A DNA stretch of 64,000 bases from Anniella stebbinsi (taxonomy: Eukaryota; Chordata; Lepidosauria; Squamata; Anniellidae): the NCBI GenBank assembly GCA_029215795.1, contig JARDYH010000007.1, positions 19,565,763 through 19,629,762 on the forward strand, in the 5' to 3' direction. The notes below the pieces were generated by a model. It was not told the DNA's origin, did not search any database, and was given only the letters and a program-made list of their open reading frames with translations. Of the stretch, positions 43,600 to 54,695 are shown piece after piece (within the stretch, counting starts at the first letter, position 1; every line of letters starts with the position of its first letter). Position numbers and translations under genes: made by a program.

Positions 43600-43945
43600 G
43601 ATTTCTTTTGGATAAAGAAAGATGTAGTTTGATTTTATGCTTTTTATGGTTTTAAGTTTTGTATATTGGTTTTTAAACGTTCAGTGTTTTTAATCTTTGT
43701 AATCCACCCAGAGAGCTTCGGCTATGGGGTGGTATATAAATGTTGTTGTTATTATTATTATTATTATTATTATTTAATTATTCCATTTATATACCTCCCC
43801 ATAGCCAAAGCTCTCTGGGTGTTTTACAATAATTAAAAACATTGAACATTAATAAAAAACCTGATATACAAAAATTAAAACCATAAAAAGCATAAAAACA
43901 GGCTATAAATACAATATCATTTAAAAACAACTATTCTGGGTCAAA
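43600..43945. repeat. Two LINE 3' tails facing each other at a (TTA)n
   Basis: A plus-strand tail at about 43620-43740 has 'atccacccagagagcttcgg', then 'ggtggtatataaatg'. A minus-strand tail at 43785-43930 has 'tatacctccccatagccaaa', then 'gctctctgggtgttttaca'. They are joined by (ATT)n at about 43748-43775. The same 3' block ('gccgaagctctctgggcggt') occurs at 47421-47500. Confidence 0.7.
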
Positions 43946-43989
43946 CCACCACCACAACAACAAAACCCTCAACATACGCTGTTAATAAT

Positions 43990-44310
43990 AATAATAATAA
44001 TACAAAAAAAGAAAAACACACATACCTCATCGACATAGCAATACTGAATCACATAAATGTTGTTGAAAAGGAAGAGGAAAAGAGAGAAAAATATACACCA
44101 GTGGACATGGAAGTCAAAGAACTATGGGAACAGGAAAAGGTCACAATTATTCCATTAGTCACATCAGTTACCGGCATCATATCAAAATAGAAAATCTTCA
44201 GAAACTGGGCCTTCCAAAATACATCCACACCAACATCCAGAAAGCAGTCATAATTTCCTGCACCTGTAAAAGACAGCATGGCTTGGCAAAGCCCGTCATG
44301 TCCGTCTAGA
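43990..44310 (+). pseudogene. R4/Dong-like non-LTR retrotransposon, C-terminal fossil
   Basis: One frame reads YLIDIAILNHINVVEKEEEK, then MEVKELWEQEKVTIIPLVTS, then VTGIISK before a stop at 44188-44190. A second frame, one base shifted, carries on as NLQKLGLPKYIHTNIQKAVI. This pattern (DIA(I/V)PNDxNV, then KY..L..EI..(L/M)W, then (T/V)IPVVIGA(L/T)G, then a late LQKLG.....IQK(A/I)V) is typical of the C-terminal end of R4/Dong-type and related LINEs. The frameshift and stop show it is dead. No endonuclease or reverse-transcriptase portion is nearby. Confidence 0.65.
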
Positions 44311-44544
44311 AAAACCACCATGAGCAAGAAAGAGATATAATCATAGACATAATAATATCCATCTTATACACGCCTCAACTGAGTGGCCAAGAAGGCTAGA
44401 TTGGGTATAGACACCACCTCTTGCTGATCCATGTCACCAAGAACATTCCTTTGATACAGAGGAGAATGGAGCAGCCCCTGCTCACATAGAAAACTTAGAG
44501 TAGGTCAGAACTATTTGCCAATCTCACCTTCTATCGTCTAGCCT

Positions 44545-44680
44545 GCTGATGCTCTCCAAAACCTCAGTCAGAGGTCTCTCATATCACCTGCTATGGGACC
44601 TTCTTTTAACCAGGGACTGAGTTTCAGACCTTCTGCCTGCAAAGCATGGGCTCTTTCACTGAGCTACACTCTTTCCTCTG
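44545..44680 (-). repeat. tRNA-headed SINE fragment
   Basis: 'tatcacctgctatgggacct', 'accttctgcctgcaaagcat' and 'ctctttcactgagctacact' are the complement of the SINE's B box, anticodon-like region and A box. The tail half is heavily diverged. Confidence 0.6.
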
Positions 44681-44689
44681 AAATGGAGC

Positions 44690-44959
44690 TCCATATGGGC
44701 ACTGGATTTTCTGTTGGTGTACTAAACCTGCTGGATGAGAGTACTTATGTAATTTGTGGATATAGATATATAATTCTTGTACTGTTGTAAGCAATGAAAG
44801 ATACTTGGTTCACATGGATAGGTAATCTGAGGCTCCTTGCATTACACTAATAGTGTAGGTCAGGAATAGGCAACATGGTGTAGGGGGGCATCAGCACGAA
44901 CTCCCCAGCACCTTCCTAGGTGCCCACCAAGACACCCTCCCCCCCTCCTTCTATGATAT
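44690..44959. other. No recognised feature
   Basis: Unique or unrecognised sequence. Confidence 0.25.
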
Positions 44960-45064
44960 AAAATATTTGCATTGCTGCTAGGCTTTATTTTCTGTTTTGT
45001 TTTTTTCTTTCACTGTATATTGTATGCTTTGGCTATGGAGCTGTAGTGAAATGTAATAAATACA

Positions 45065-45095
<31 letters not shown>

Positions 45096-45099
45096 ATAC
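44960..45099 (+). repeat. LINE 3' tail with (AAAT)n
   Basis: 'ttgtatgctttggctatgga' followed by 'aatgtaataaatacataaat' and about 9 AAAT/TAAA units (45054-45099) has the layout of an L2-type 3' tail. Confidence 0.6.
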
Positions 45100-45599
45100 T
45101 TCAAAGTGAAGTGGAAGCCTCTAGCAGCAGCCCTCTGAATTTCTCATGAAAGTCTCTGGGCGGGTTCCTTGTCCGTTGCGAATAGCCACGCCCACCCATG
45201 GCAGCCATTTTATGGTTGCCCAGGACAATTTCTCCAGATGTGTCCATGGGATCAAACAGTTGTCTACCCTTCATGTAGGAAGTTCTGCAGAATGGATCCG
45301 TCCTGCCTGCATTTTCAGGGAGATGTTAGGAGCCCAGGCCCACGTGGGAGGAGCAGGAGCCTATGCTGAGGCTCCTCCCACCATGCCATTTTTGGGTAAC
45401 TCACCAGTGCCACCCAGGAAGGAGCTGTATTGCAGCCAACTGCTTACCAGGGTAATACGAGAAGCTGTTTGGAATTCTCTAGTGGAATGTCACATCCCCG
45501 CTGGCCTGGCCAGCAACACTAGAGGTGGGGCAGACATGATGAGTGGGAAGGAAATAAGGTGCACTCCCCCCTTCTCCCCACCATGCATCGTGGGATCCA
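45100..45599. other. GC-richer sequence with long open frame; origin unclear
   Basis: A 187-codon frame (45146-45709) crosses from here into the element at 45600. I recognise no domain. The stretch may be cargo or part of the flanking element, as seen in 14961-16499, but similarity to that cargo is not evident. Confidence 0.3.
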
Positions 45600-46128
45600 A
45601 CACATTAGTCAATGGTGGGTTGAGTAGCCAACTCATAGTTGGTTATTTTGTGGGTACTCCCCAGACAACATATTCCTACACAACTGTGGGTTGTTGGGGC
45701 TGGCATTGAGTGGACTAATAGTCAAACCAGCATTTGACTGACACAGCCCTCTCCCCTCTCCCCACCCTTTCTCCTCCCTCAGTCCTCCCAGTTCTATCCC
45801 AGCAGCCTCTGCAAGTTGCACCAGTTGTAGCAGAGTGGCAGCTGCCGCTTTAGTCGCTCTTGCCTCCTGCCTCTATGGGCTTGTGTTTTAACCCACTCAC
45901 CACACACCATTAACACACTCACCCCTCCACACAACACTTTAAACAACTGGCTTCGAGCTAAACAACTTGCAAGCCAGCTGTTTCTCTCAGTTTCTTATTT
46001 GGGCGGAATAGCATACTGTCAGTAGTTTGTGAGCGGCGTGTTACCCTCCACGCAACACAATAAGCAACACAACTGACGATTGTTTCCCCCCTCCCTCAGT
46101 TGCTTAATGTGTTGTCCGAATGCAGCCA
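45600..46128. mobile_element. Element of the 'GGCTGAATTCGGACRACAC' family, left end unclear
   Basis: The right end, 'cagttgcttaatgtgttgtc' followed by CGAATGCAGCC, matches 19200-19423. Near the left, 'caacacattagtcaatggtg' and 'acaactgtgggttgttgggg' match subterminal words of 14961-15205, but the GGCTGAATTC terminus is not visible. CAACAC/GTTG words are dense at both ends. Confidence 0.55.
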
Positions 46129-46789
46129 ATGACTGGTGAGGTCAAATTGCTCCATTCTGATTCTTTAAAAAACAACAACATAAAGCAATAGTTATCTGGT
46201 GGGTTTTAAGGAGTTGTTGCCCTCAAGCCTTTCCCCGACTGCTTATGAAGCTTTCAGACAAATGCAAACTTAGTTGCAAATGTTGTTCTGATGTTCGAGG
46301 GAGTTCTGCAGATGTTCTTCATTCCCAAGGACTGCAGCCAATTTTCTTAATGGTGATTTTTAAAACAGGGCACACAAGCACCGCAGGAATGTAGGCAAAC
46401 TTATTTTATTATCCTCACCGGAGCCCTTCTGGGTAATGTAGGTCTGTGGGTAGGGGATGTTTCTTCCTACACAGAGTTCATTTCAATGAGCTGTTTCCTC
46501 CACTGCAATTATGCTTAATATATTGTGGTGTAAAGGAGAGGAGAGCTTTATATTTTCTTTTGCAGAACGCATATGCTGATACAACATGTAGGCGTAAAGG
46601 ATAAATGCATCACCCAAGAAGAGGGAACAGATTTGCATAAGACTTCCATATAACCGTATATATACAGATGCACATTTAGGACGAATGACTAGAATTTAAA
46701 GAGAAATGCAGTCCATCTCATTATAAAGTGGGGAAAACTATGACCAGGTGAGTTGGGGGCCTGCTCAGTCTCCTGTCCAGGTGGGCACC
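46129..46789. other. No recognised feature
   Basis: Unique sequence; no gene or repeat recognised. Confidence 0.3.
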
Positions 46790-47200
46790 CTATTTCCAGA
46801 AGGACATTGACAGGTTAGAACAGGTTCAGAGGATGTCAATGAAGATGATACAGGGACTTGAGGACATGCCCTATGAAGACAGGCTGAAGGAACTTGAGAT
46901 GTTCAGTGTGAAGAAAAGAAGACTGAGGGGAGACATGTTAGCAGTGTTCAGGTACATAAATGGGTGCTGCAGGGAAGATGGTCAAGAACTATTTTCCATT
47001 GCCATAGAAAATAGGACCCGAAATAATGGGTATAAGTTACAGCTACCTAGATTTTGATTAAATATAAGGAAAAAAATGGCAGGCGTGAACGGGTCAATGA
47101 AAAGGAAACATTTCGGCCTGGCTGTAGAAGTTGATTCCTCCCCTAAAAAAATTAGGTGTGATTGTAATAAAAAGGTGTTTGGGAAGATGTGCATCATGTA
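46790..47200 (+). repeat. CR1 LINE 3' portion
   Basis: 'ggttcagaggatgtcaatga', 'acatgccctatgaagacagg', 'ctgaaggaacttgagatgtt' and 'agactgaggggagacatgtt' match CR1. The copy is diverged and lacks the final tail. Confidence 0.8.
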
Positions 47201-47381
47201 GATAGTGTTGTCATGACTGGCTGAAGCTGGTTCTTGCATGCACATTGCAAGCTCAACGTTGCATTTCTTTGTTTCCATGCAATACATGAGGTGACAAGGT
47301 TTATGACTAGGAAGCCTAATTTTGAGCAAAAGTATATGGCTGCCAAGAAAAACTTAAATATTATTTTATATGTCCACTTTA

Positions 47382-47421
<40 letters not shown>

Positions 47422-47500
47422 TACATGTATATACCGCCCCATAGCCGAAGCTCTCTGGGCGGTTTACAAAAATTTAATTTAAAAATAAATAAATTAAAAA
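47382..47500 (-). repeat. (ATT)n plus LINE 3' tail
   Basis: About 13 ATT units (47382-47421) followed by 'tatataccgccccatagccg' and 'aagctctctgggcggtttac', a LINE 3' end on the minus strand. Same tail family as 43600-43945. Confidence 0.75.
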
Positions 47501-47599
47501 ATATGTGCACATATGCTTATATCTGAGTATATATATACATATATATATATGAAAGACACATGTTCACATTGGTTTGTTTTGTGCTGTCAGACTTATGAG

Positions 47600-48120
47600 G
47601 CTGTTAATCGCCTTTATCGACTTTCGGCTTCATCGCAGAATTGTGATCCGAGCGCTACCCAAGATGTGTTTCCTTTCCTGCTTTCCTGCTGCATAACCTC
47701 TAGGTGGCAGTGTGGTACAGCAGAACAGTGCACATATATGGAGCAGGGCCTCTGGCAAAGACCTCAGAGTCTTAGTAGGTACATGTGGAGACAAGCGATC
47801 CTTAAGGGGACCCAGCTCAAAGCTGTAAGGGGCTTCAAACATCAGAACTAGCACGTTGAATTGGGTCTGGGGACAGACTTGGACCCGGTGCAGCTTGCGA
47901 ACCACTGCCAGATAGACTTCCACTGTCCAGTCTCAGCAATCATGCAGCTGTGTTCTGATCTCACAGGAATTCTGGATCATTTTGAAAGGCAGCCCCATAC
48001 ATTATGCATTGCATAGTCCAATCTGGAGGTTAGCACAGTGTGGATAATAAGTGAAGCCAGGCCATGTGCTGTTGGGTGCAGCAGCCCACTGGCAAATCCA
48101 AAATGACTACATCGCCTGCC
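47600..48120 (-). repeat. L2-like LINE remnant
   Basis: On the minus strand, a segment near 47990-48030 translates to DYAMHNVWGCLSK, resembling the L2 ORF2 motif DYCN.LY.GLP. 'gtagtacagc..' sequences near 47700 match the complement of 7835-7860. No continuous frame. Confidence 0.5.
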
Positions 48121-48696
48121 AACAGAAAGAAAAACAAATCATCCCCGACTCTTGTTGTATGAAAGACTAGATGAGATTCGAAAAACTTACCTACATTTAA
48201 AATGCATGCGGCCGACCTCCCCAGTCCTTAAAGCTGTGCAGCATCTTAATTATGCGGTGTTCGCGGCGTCTCTCTTGTGTAAGACTTCAAAGACATCAGC
48301 TTGCAGTGTGTCTTTCATATTCTAGACATGGCTCTACAATTTTGTGGTTTCCATTCCTTGCACTCGCCACCAGAAGGGGCGGGGGGGAGAGAAAAAAAGA
48401 AAGAAAATACAAGATGAAAGTTACTATCTCGGGAAGAAAAACCCTAAACTATCCATAAGAAAATAGCATCGCTTTGAGGATCTCAATTTGTCTATGAGAG
48501 GAAATCCACTTGATGTTTTTTTTTTTTTTAATAAATCATAGGGTTGAAACTTTCGATGCCAGATACCACCATGATATAGTTAGATCCAGAAGCTAGCAGC
48601 AATGGCAATTTTGCAGGTCACCGTTTAGATGTTCCAGAAGGAATAAGACACCATACAGTGCAGTTGGGGGGGGGGGAAATGTCAGTTTTCTTTATG

Positions 48697-48734
<38 letters not shown>

Positions 48735-49344
48735 CAAAATAAATCAATACATTTACTTCTCTTCCCCTGCTCCTCCCCATGTTCAACCCAGTTATGGATA
48801 GAATGAGCCATGGTCTGCTTCAAAGATCAAAAACATGCTAAACAGCAGCAATGCTTATAAAGATTTAATGGTTTAATTAGTTAATTTAAGTTTTATGCCA
48901 CTCTCCCATGGAAATTACAGAATGATGTACATAAACAAGATGAAATATGAATAAAATATCTGCAACGTTTTTTTTTAAAAAAAACAAATAAGTTGTATAT
49001 TAACAACTTTGGTTGTTTTTTTTTTAAAAAAAACACAAATTGTTGACCCCGAGGTGTGCTTCTTTGGGGAACTTGGAAGAGAATCTCTGGAGGTAACATC
49101 CATGCATGGGCAGGTACCAAGGACCTAAGACAAGGGTGGGCAACTCCAGGAAATCTGGAGAGCATTTTTGCTCCCCAGTGGGCCACATTCTGTGGGGTGC
49201 TGGACAATCACCTCCCAACCTTTTTTTATGCCCCCAAATTGTTAGTTTCCTGCTGAAATTCATTGGCAAACTACTACCGAGTATGACAGAGTTCCACAAG
49301 GATTAAATTTAGCTTGAAAACAAATTTAGCTTTTGACACTCTGT
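48121..49344. other. No gene; microsatellite and paired A/T tracts
   Basis: (GT)n at 48700-48732; poly(T) near 48518-48529; G tract near 48666-48676. Two near-repeats of T(9-12)A(7-8)CA at about 48968-48986 and 49015-49035 look like a local duplication. A partial MITE ('gggtgggcaactccag') lies at about 49131-49200. Confidence 0.4.
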
Positions 49345-49530
49345 AGTAGCTCCATGTGTAACAGAACACATGTTTTGTATGCAAAATGTCCCAGGTTCAA
49401 TCCCCGGCATCTCCAGGTAGGGCAGGAAAATCTCCTGCCTGAAACCCTGGAGAGCTGCTGCCGGTCAGTGTTGACAATACTGGGATAGGTGAACCCATGG
49501 TCTGACTCAGTAAAAGTCAGCTTTCGATGT
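49345..49530 (+). repeat. tRNA-headed SINE
   Basis: 'ggttcaatccccggcatctc' (tRNA B box and 3' end) and the central 'ctgcctgaaaccctggagag' are preserved. The tail, 'catggtctgactcagtaaaa', is the SINE tail that resembles the CR1-like LINE 3' end. The A-box end is diverged. It abuts a CR1-like LINE. Confidence 0.8.
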
Positions 49531-49727
49531 TCCATCAGAGGCAGCAAGCCTACATATACCACTTGCTGGGCAACATTGCTGGGAGGGTGCTGTTGCACCA
49601 TTTCCTGTTTGTGGGTCCCTTGTTGACAACTGTTTGGCCCCTGTGTGAAAGTCCATCTAGTCCAGAGTGCTGGACTAGATGGACTTTGGGTCTCATCCAG
49701 CAGGGCTCTTCTTATGTTCTTATGTAG
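49531..49727 (+). repeat. CR1-like LINE 3' terminus
   Basis: 'ctgggagggtgctgttgcac' and 'catttcctgtttgtgggtcc' lead to 'tgctggactagatggacttt' and 'ggctcttcttatgttcttat'. Just before the terminus, 'gtccatctagtcca' is inverted relative to 'tggactagatggac' (about 49650-49684), a local palindrome. Confidence 0.8.
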
Positions 49728-49759
49728 TTTTAATAGAGTTTAGATGGCTGGCATAAGCA

Positions 49760-50150
49760 CCCCATCATGTGCAGTTAAATACCTGGGAGAAGAGGACTGT
49801 CTTAACCTAGCATGAAAAGATGACAGTGTTGGCACCAGGCAGGCCTGATTGGGGAGCAGTCCATAGTCAGGGGACCACCACTGAAAAGACCATCACCCCT
49901 GTCACTACCCTTCAAGACTCCCTTGGAAGAGGCACTTAGAGGGGCCCCCAGATGTTGATTGTAGTGTCCAGGTATGTTCAGGTCAGGAGAGGCATTCCAT
50001 CATGGATTGCCATATAAGGGGTTTATAGAACTAGCAGCTAGGGTTGGGCTTGGAAGCCTGTATGCAGCCAGTACAAGCCAACCAGAATTGGTCTCTTATG
50101 TGCTCAAAAATACTGAAAATCTGCTAGCTAGCCTGGTTCACTGCTGGTCA
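49760..50150. repeat. L2-like LINE remnant, weak
   Basis: 'ttggcaccaggcaggcctga' resembles 'ttggcaccaggtggacctct' in the L2 fragment at 35893. The remainder is too diverged to place. Confidence 0.35.
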
Positions 50151-50542
50151 AGTCATGCCAGCTAGTGGAAGACAAACCGAAGTCCGGGAGGGGGGAGCCA
50201 ATGAAAACTTGTCGAACTCCACTTCCCAACCAGATTCCTCCTACATCTCTAAAATGAGCATTGGCTGTGTATTTTCTTCTGCTCCTTTATTATATATGCA
50301 CTGTAGACCTCCATTGAGTCAAAAAATAACCACATTTCCCAGCGATGGACGTCGCTAGTAGCCACATACTGAAAAATCAAGTGACAGTCGATCAAGAGAT
50401 GTACATGCAGGTGTGAATCTGTCTTAAGTTAGATTTTTAAAAAAGATTATTTTACAGGCATTCTTTGGTATCCCAACCTGCATTGACAAAAATCTCATGT
50501 GCACATAAATAGCACACCTGAGAGAGACAGAGACAGTGACAA

Positions 50543-50590
<48 letters not shown>

Positions 50591-51264
50591 TTTTAGAGTC
50601 ATTCCAGAAAATGCTCTTAGTAATTGGTCGAATTGGGGTCTTTTTTCTTGCCCACACTCTTCTCTCTGGTGCACGCCAGACTCCAAAATGCCTTCTATCT
50701 CATTTTCTGCTTGACTAGGTTGTGCAGGGACCAAGGACTGTTTCGCTGCCTCACGTCATTTTCTTTCAGATCTCCAGCACCTCGACCAGGGACACCAGGG
50801 CAAAGCCGGGCTGGAAATGCTGTTCTGGCCTCTGGGTCAGTGTCTGGAGGTTGACGTTCCAGACCATTTCCATTTGAAATCATAATCATTACTGACATTA
50901 ACTCTGCTGGCAGGAGGCAGTCGCCTTCATCTTAGAGGAGGATTGGGGGAAACATAAGGCGAGGGTGAATTTGGAGGCGGACACCGAGGCCAATGGATTT
51001 GTTCATTTTCTTAGGGTCAGCGGCTCAGCCAAAATCTTTTTGCAGTCTTTTAGGCATGTGCCAGCCCCATCCCTGAGAAAATCTACTCATCTCTGTAAAA
51101 CTCGTTGGGCTTCCATGGAAATTCTTCAGGAGTTTTGTTCACAAAGAATGCTTGTCAGTCACAGACACGCCTTCTGACATTTTAAACATGACAATGGGAA
51201 CATTTTCTCCACCACTATTCTGACACAGACTGTATAATGATTATATATTACCTCCAGCATCAAG
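50151..51264. other. No gene called; (CA)n inside
   Basis: (CA)n at 50544-50587. A stretch at about 50771-50837 has 'cattttctttcag' before it and GTCAGT after, an exon-like layout, but no convincing reading frame or partner exons. Confidence 0.3.
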
Positions 51265-51437
51265 GCACCATGCCTCTAGGTATCAGTTGCTGGGGAACAC
51301 GAGCGAGAGGGTACTAGTGCGCTCATGTCTTGTGTGTGGGATCCCCATACACCAGTGATTGGGCACTGTGGGAATAGAATTCCTGACTACATATGCCTTT
51401 GGTCCATTCCAACATGGCTTTTCTTATGCTCTTTCAC
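51265..51437 (+). repeat. CR1-like LINE 3' terminus
   Basis: 'ggtatcagttgctggggaac', 'ttgtgtgtgggatcccc', then 'ggtccattccaacatggctt' and 'ttcttatgctctt' follow the CR1-like LINE 3' order. Confidence 0.65.
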
Positions 51438-51689
51438 GTGTTTTTGTCTCTCCCAGAATCCATATGCACGGATGGAGTCTGGATGGGGTCTCACACTTCC
51501 CCCAAATAGCACACACTACACCCAAACTGCAGACTCAGGCTTGCAATTTGGGTGTAGTCCTGGACTTGGGCTTGAACCTGGATAGCTGGTGTTGGTTTCG
51601 GCGGTTGCCGAGAGTGCATTTGCACAGCTCAGGCAAATGCGCCAACTGCGCCCATCCCTAGAATGGTCTGATCTGGCCATGATCACACA

Positions 51690-52230
51690 CAGGCCTTCGT
51701 TACATCCCGTTTGAATGACTGTAGCACACTCTCAATGGGACTCTCTTTGAAAACTGTTCAGATTGTTGATGAGGACCGGTTCCAAGAAGCATATGACTCC
51801 TTTGTTATGACAGCTTCACTGGCTACTGGTCTGTTTCCAGGCAAAATTCAAAGTGCTGGTTATGACCTATAAAGCACTGTGTGGCTTGGGATATGGCTAC
51901 CTGAAAGACAGCCTTCTTACATGCGAGCCTATTCTTTCAAGACTGCCACCATCAGAGGTCTGCTTGGTGGTGACCCAAGAAAGGGTCTTCTCCATGGCTC
52001 CTCCCAAGCTGTGGAACTCTCTCCCAAGAGAGGCCACGTTTCCTCTCTCTCTGCTGCCCTTCTGCCAGCAGACAAACATCTCTTTATTCAAGCAGGCCTT
52101 TGGCGTGCAAGCAAGTCTGTTGGGTTGGATGGTGTTTTTTTCCTTTTATTGTTTTGTTCCATTACTGTTTTAGTCAAGTTTTATTTATAACCATAAGCTG
52201 CCTTGAGTGGCATTTTTCTTGGTAGAAAGG

Positions 52231-52232
<2 letters not shown>
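51690..52232 (+). pseudogene. L2 LINE ORF2 C-terminal fossil and 3' tail
   Basis: One frame (51853-52110) reads MTYKALCGLGYGYLKDSL, then RVFSMAPPKLWNSLPREATF and FKQAFGV. This matches the L2 ORF2 C-terminus (LTYKALHGL.P.YL, then RAFSVAAPRLWNSLP, then FKS.LKT.LF..AF). Upstream, 51700-51850 gives TSRLNDCSTLSMGLSLKT, the expected DYCN..Y.GLP.KTL block. The 3' tail has 'taagctgccttgagtggcat'. Stops and frameshifts upstream show it is inactive. Confidence 0.8.

Positions 52233-52234
<2 letters not shown>

Positions 52235-52276
<42 letters not shown>
52235..52276. repeat. (GT)n microsatellite after the L2 tail
   Basis: About 21 GT units directly following the L2 3' end. Confidence 0.9.
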
Positions 52277-52281
<5 letters not shown>

Positions 52282-52308
52282 ATCTCCAGCAAACAAACGA
52301 ACAGTAGT

Positions 52309-52492
52309 GGGGCCATAGCTCAGTGGTATAGCACCTGCATTACATGCAGAAGGTCACAGGTTCAATCCTGGTATCCCCAGTAGGTCAGGAAAAGCACCTG
52401 CTTGAAACTCTAGAGAGCTGCTGCCAGTCAGTGTCAACAATACTGGGCTAGATGGACAATGTCTGGCTCAGTATAAGGCAACTTCCAACGAA
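52309..52492 (+). repeat. tRNA-Ala-headed SINE, most complete copy
   Basis: The tRNA-like head runs 52309 to about 52380. Its A box is TAGCTCAGTGGT (52316-52327) and its B box GGTTCAATC (52359-52367); the pattern, ending near 'ggtatccccag', best fits tRNA-Ala. A body with 'gagagctgctgccagtcagt' follows, then a tail, 'ctgggctagatggacaatgt' and 'ctggctcagtataaggcaac'. The tail resembles the CR1-like LINE 3' end, which suggests that LINE mobilised it. Confidence 0.85.
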
Positions 52493-53491
52493 CAAACAAC
52501 CTCTGCTGCTGCTGGTGGGCTATGTCCCATGGCTGCCTGGCTGCAAATGGTTGTGAAAAAGTGTTGTGTTCATCCTGGTTGTTCTTCAGTCCTGCCATGG
52601 GGTTTGCTCCTCAATCCTGCTTCATGGTTTGTCTTTCGGTTCTGTCTTGCTTTTCGGTCTGCTGTCCTGACTAGTGGCTTCGTCTTCCTGCTCCTGGTTC
52701 CCGGCTTCCAGCTGAGCACACATTGCTGCCCATGGCCCAGCTCTGACAACACCATAGAAAATGGAGTTCCTTTGGCCTCTGAGATTTAAATGCTAGCATC
52801 ATTTGTTGCTAATGAACATTAGACAGTGGAGTTAAGACCGACAGCTTTATTCTGGGTTTGGTGGCCTATAGCAGCAGTACAATATAGCCTGTAATAAAAT
52901 GGAAAGATGGTCAGACCATTGTTGTGCCATGGGTCATATTTCCCCTGCATATCATGGCACAAGTTACCAGTGGAAAATTCCCTGCCCTGCCCCACACATA
53001 CCCTAAGTAAATGTAGCTATGTACAATTCACTTTTCTGGTGAGCTCCCATGGCCATGCATCTCTGCTCAAGCTGAGGAGTCTTTGTGGAGTACTAGCAAA
53101 TAAGAGTTTGTTTGTCCTGTACACAGAGAGGGATGTTTTGTTAACACCAGACTATGTTCTTATCAAAGTACACTTCAAATACACTAATGGGTTTTTGTCT
53201 CAGGACACACCTTGAAGCTAGTCAAATATTTCCTCTACTTAATTGTGAAGAAGTAGTAACATCAAAAGAGTAACATGAGAAGGATGTGCCTCAGGCTTGG
53301 TCTAGGCATGCATGGAATATGGCGATAGAATGAAGAGATGTGAAATGGACTCTCAGTTCAGATTGTAGGTGTAGGAAGTTTCAAGTTCTGAATAATCCTC
53401 CATGTAAATAAAAAACAACATCCTTACATGTAGATTACTAGTAGAGCAAAGAAAATATTTCTACCCCAGTACTTAGCATACTGGAGTGTGC
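52493..53491. other. Unique DNA; no gene recognised
   Basis: Open frames at 52529-53215 show no recognisable domain. Confidence 0.3.
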
Positions 53492-53780
53492 AAGCAGGTT
53501 GTCAAACAGAGGAGGGCCAGGATCTCTTCTCGATCATCCCAGAGTGCAGGACGTGGAATAATGGGCTCAAGTTACAGGAAGCCAGATTCCAGCTGGACAT
53601 CAGGAAAGACTCCCTGTTACAGCAGTACAACAATGGAACCAATGACCTAGGGAGGTTATGAGCTCTCCCACACTAGAGGCATTCAAGATGCTGCTTGAAC
53701 GTGGATTCCTGCATTGAGCAGGGGGGTTGGACTCAATAGCCTTATAGGCCTCTTCCATTGCTACTATTCTATGATTCTGT
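53492..53780 (+). repeat. CR1 LINE 3' terminus
   Basis: 'gaggagggccaggatctctt', 'cgatcatcccagagtgcagg', 'cagctggacatcaggaaaga', 'gagctctcccacactagagg' and 'tctatgattctgtg' at the end match the CR1 consensus with few gaps. It is the best plus-strand CR1 copy here. Confidence 0.9.
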
Positions 53781-54695
53781 GTTCTCCAGCTCAGAAATTA
53801 AATGCAAGCCATACAAGAACACACACAAAGGTGGGGGGTGATAACACCTGAGAATTCAAGATGTGAAAACTCAAATTTCAACCCACTCCATATCTTAGCA
53901 ATGTCCCAAGTGGTAAAAGGAGACAGGAGCAAAAAGAGCAGAATACTTCGGAAAGAACTTTAAAGCTATCTTACCAGGACGGTACACTAGATGGTAGGAA
54001 AGAACATTACTGATTTTAGTTTTGAGAGTAGTGTAACGTCACTCGTTCGGTGCTTTAGAAAATCATGTGATGTGAAAATTATCTAATTAAAACCATTACT
54101 GGAAATGGCTGAGAATAATAGCCATGGACATTTTTCTCCCCTTTCAGAATATTAGTAAGAAGCAACGGTCATCTCAGTAAATGGGAAATGAATAAAATAA
54201 AGAGGCAGGAGGACAGGAAATGGTGAAGTTGGTCTAAATCTTTACGAGTCTCCCAATCTGCACTTTTGTTGCCAGTACACATTACCAAAAGACAATGTTG
54301 AAAAGCATTTACAACAAATTAGCATCCTTCATTATGTTCTCACCCCATTTATCACTGTTTTCCATAGTGCAGTGAAAAATAAAATGGCGTCACAGGAATG
54401 GGATGGGATTATGGTCAAAAGAAAATTTAAAGTATCATGAAAATTTAATTTTCACAATGACTTACAGTCACATTGTGTTTGGTTGTGCAGTAGTTTTAAA
54501 ACAAGGCCATTTCCCCCCAGCTTTGGGATGCTGAATTGTGACTCAAGAAGCAAAAAGCACCAGTTTCTACCCCAATGCTACCTAACTGGTACAACAGTAC
54601 TCATTTTCTAACTTATCATCACTTTTTCTTTGGGGTGGTTGGGAGGAATTAGGATGCAAACAGTTTCCATGAAAGACAGTGTGGTGAATGATTCC
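53781..54695. other. Unique DNA; possible conserved noncoding block about 54060-54230
   Basis: No gene. 54060-54230 is non-repetitive and AT-rich with TAATTA-type words. Weak candidate. Confidence 0.25.

Noticed and set aside
45146..45709. 187-codon open frame
   Set aside because: No recognisable domain, and it runs into a DNA-transposon end. Length alone is plausible by chance in this GC-richer stretch.
50544..50587. Coding histidine/threonine or valine/cysteine repeats
   Set aside because: Simple (CA)n microsatellite.
52309..52380. Functional tRNA-Ala gene
   Set aside because: A and B boxes are present, but the sequence is fused to the SINE body and tail, and several other degraded copies occur in the window.
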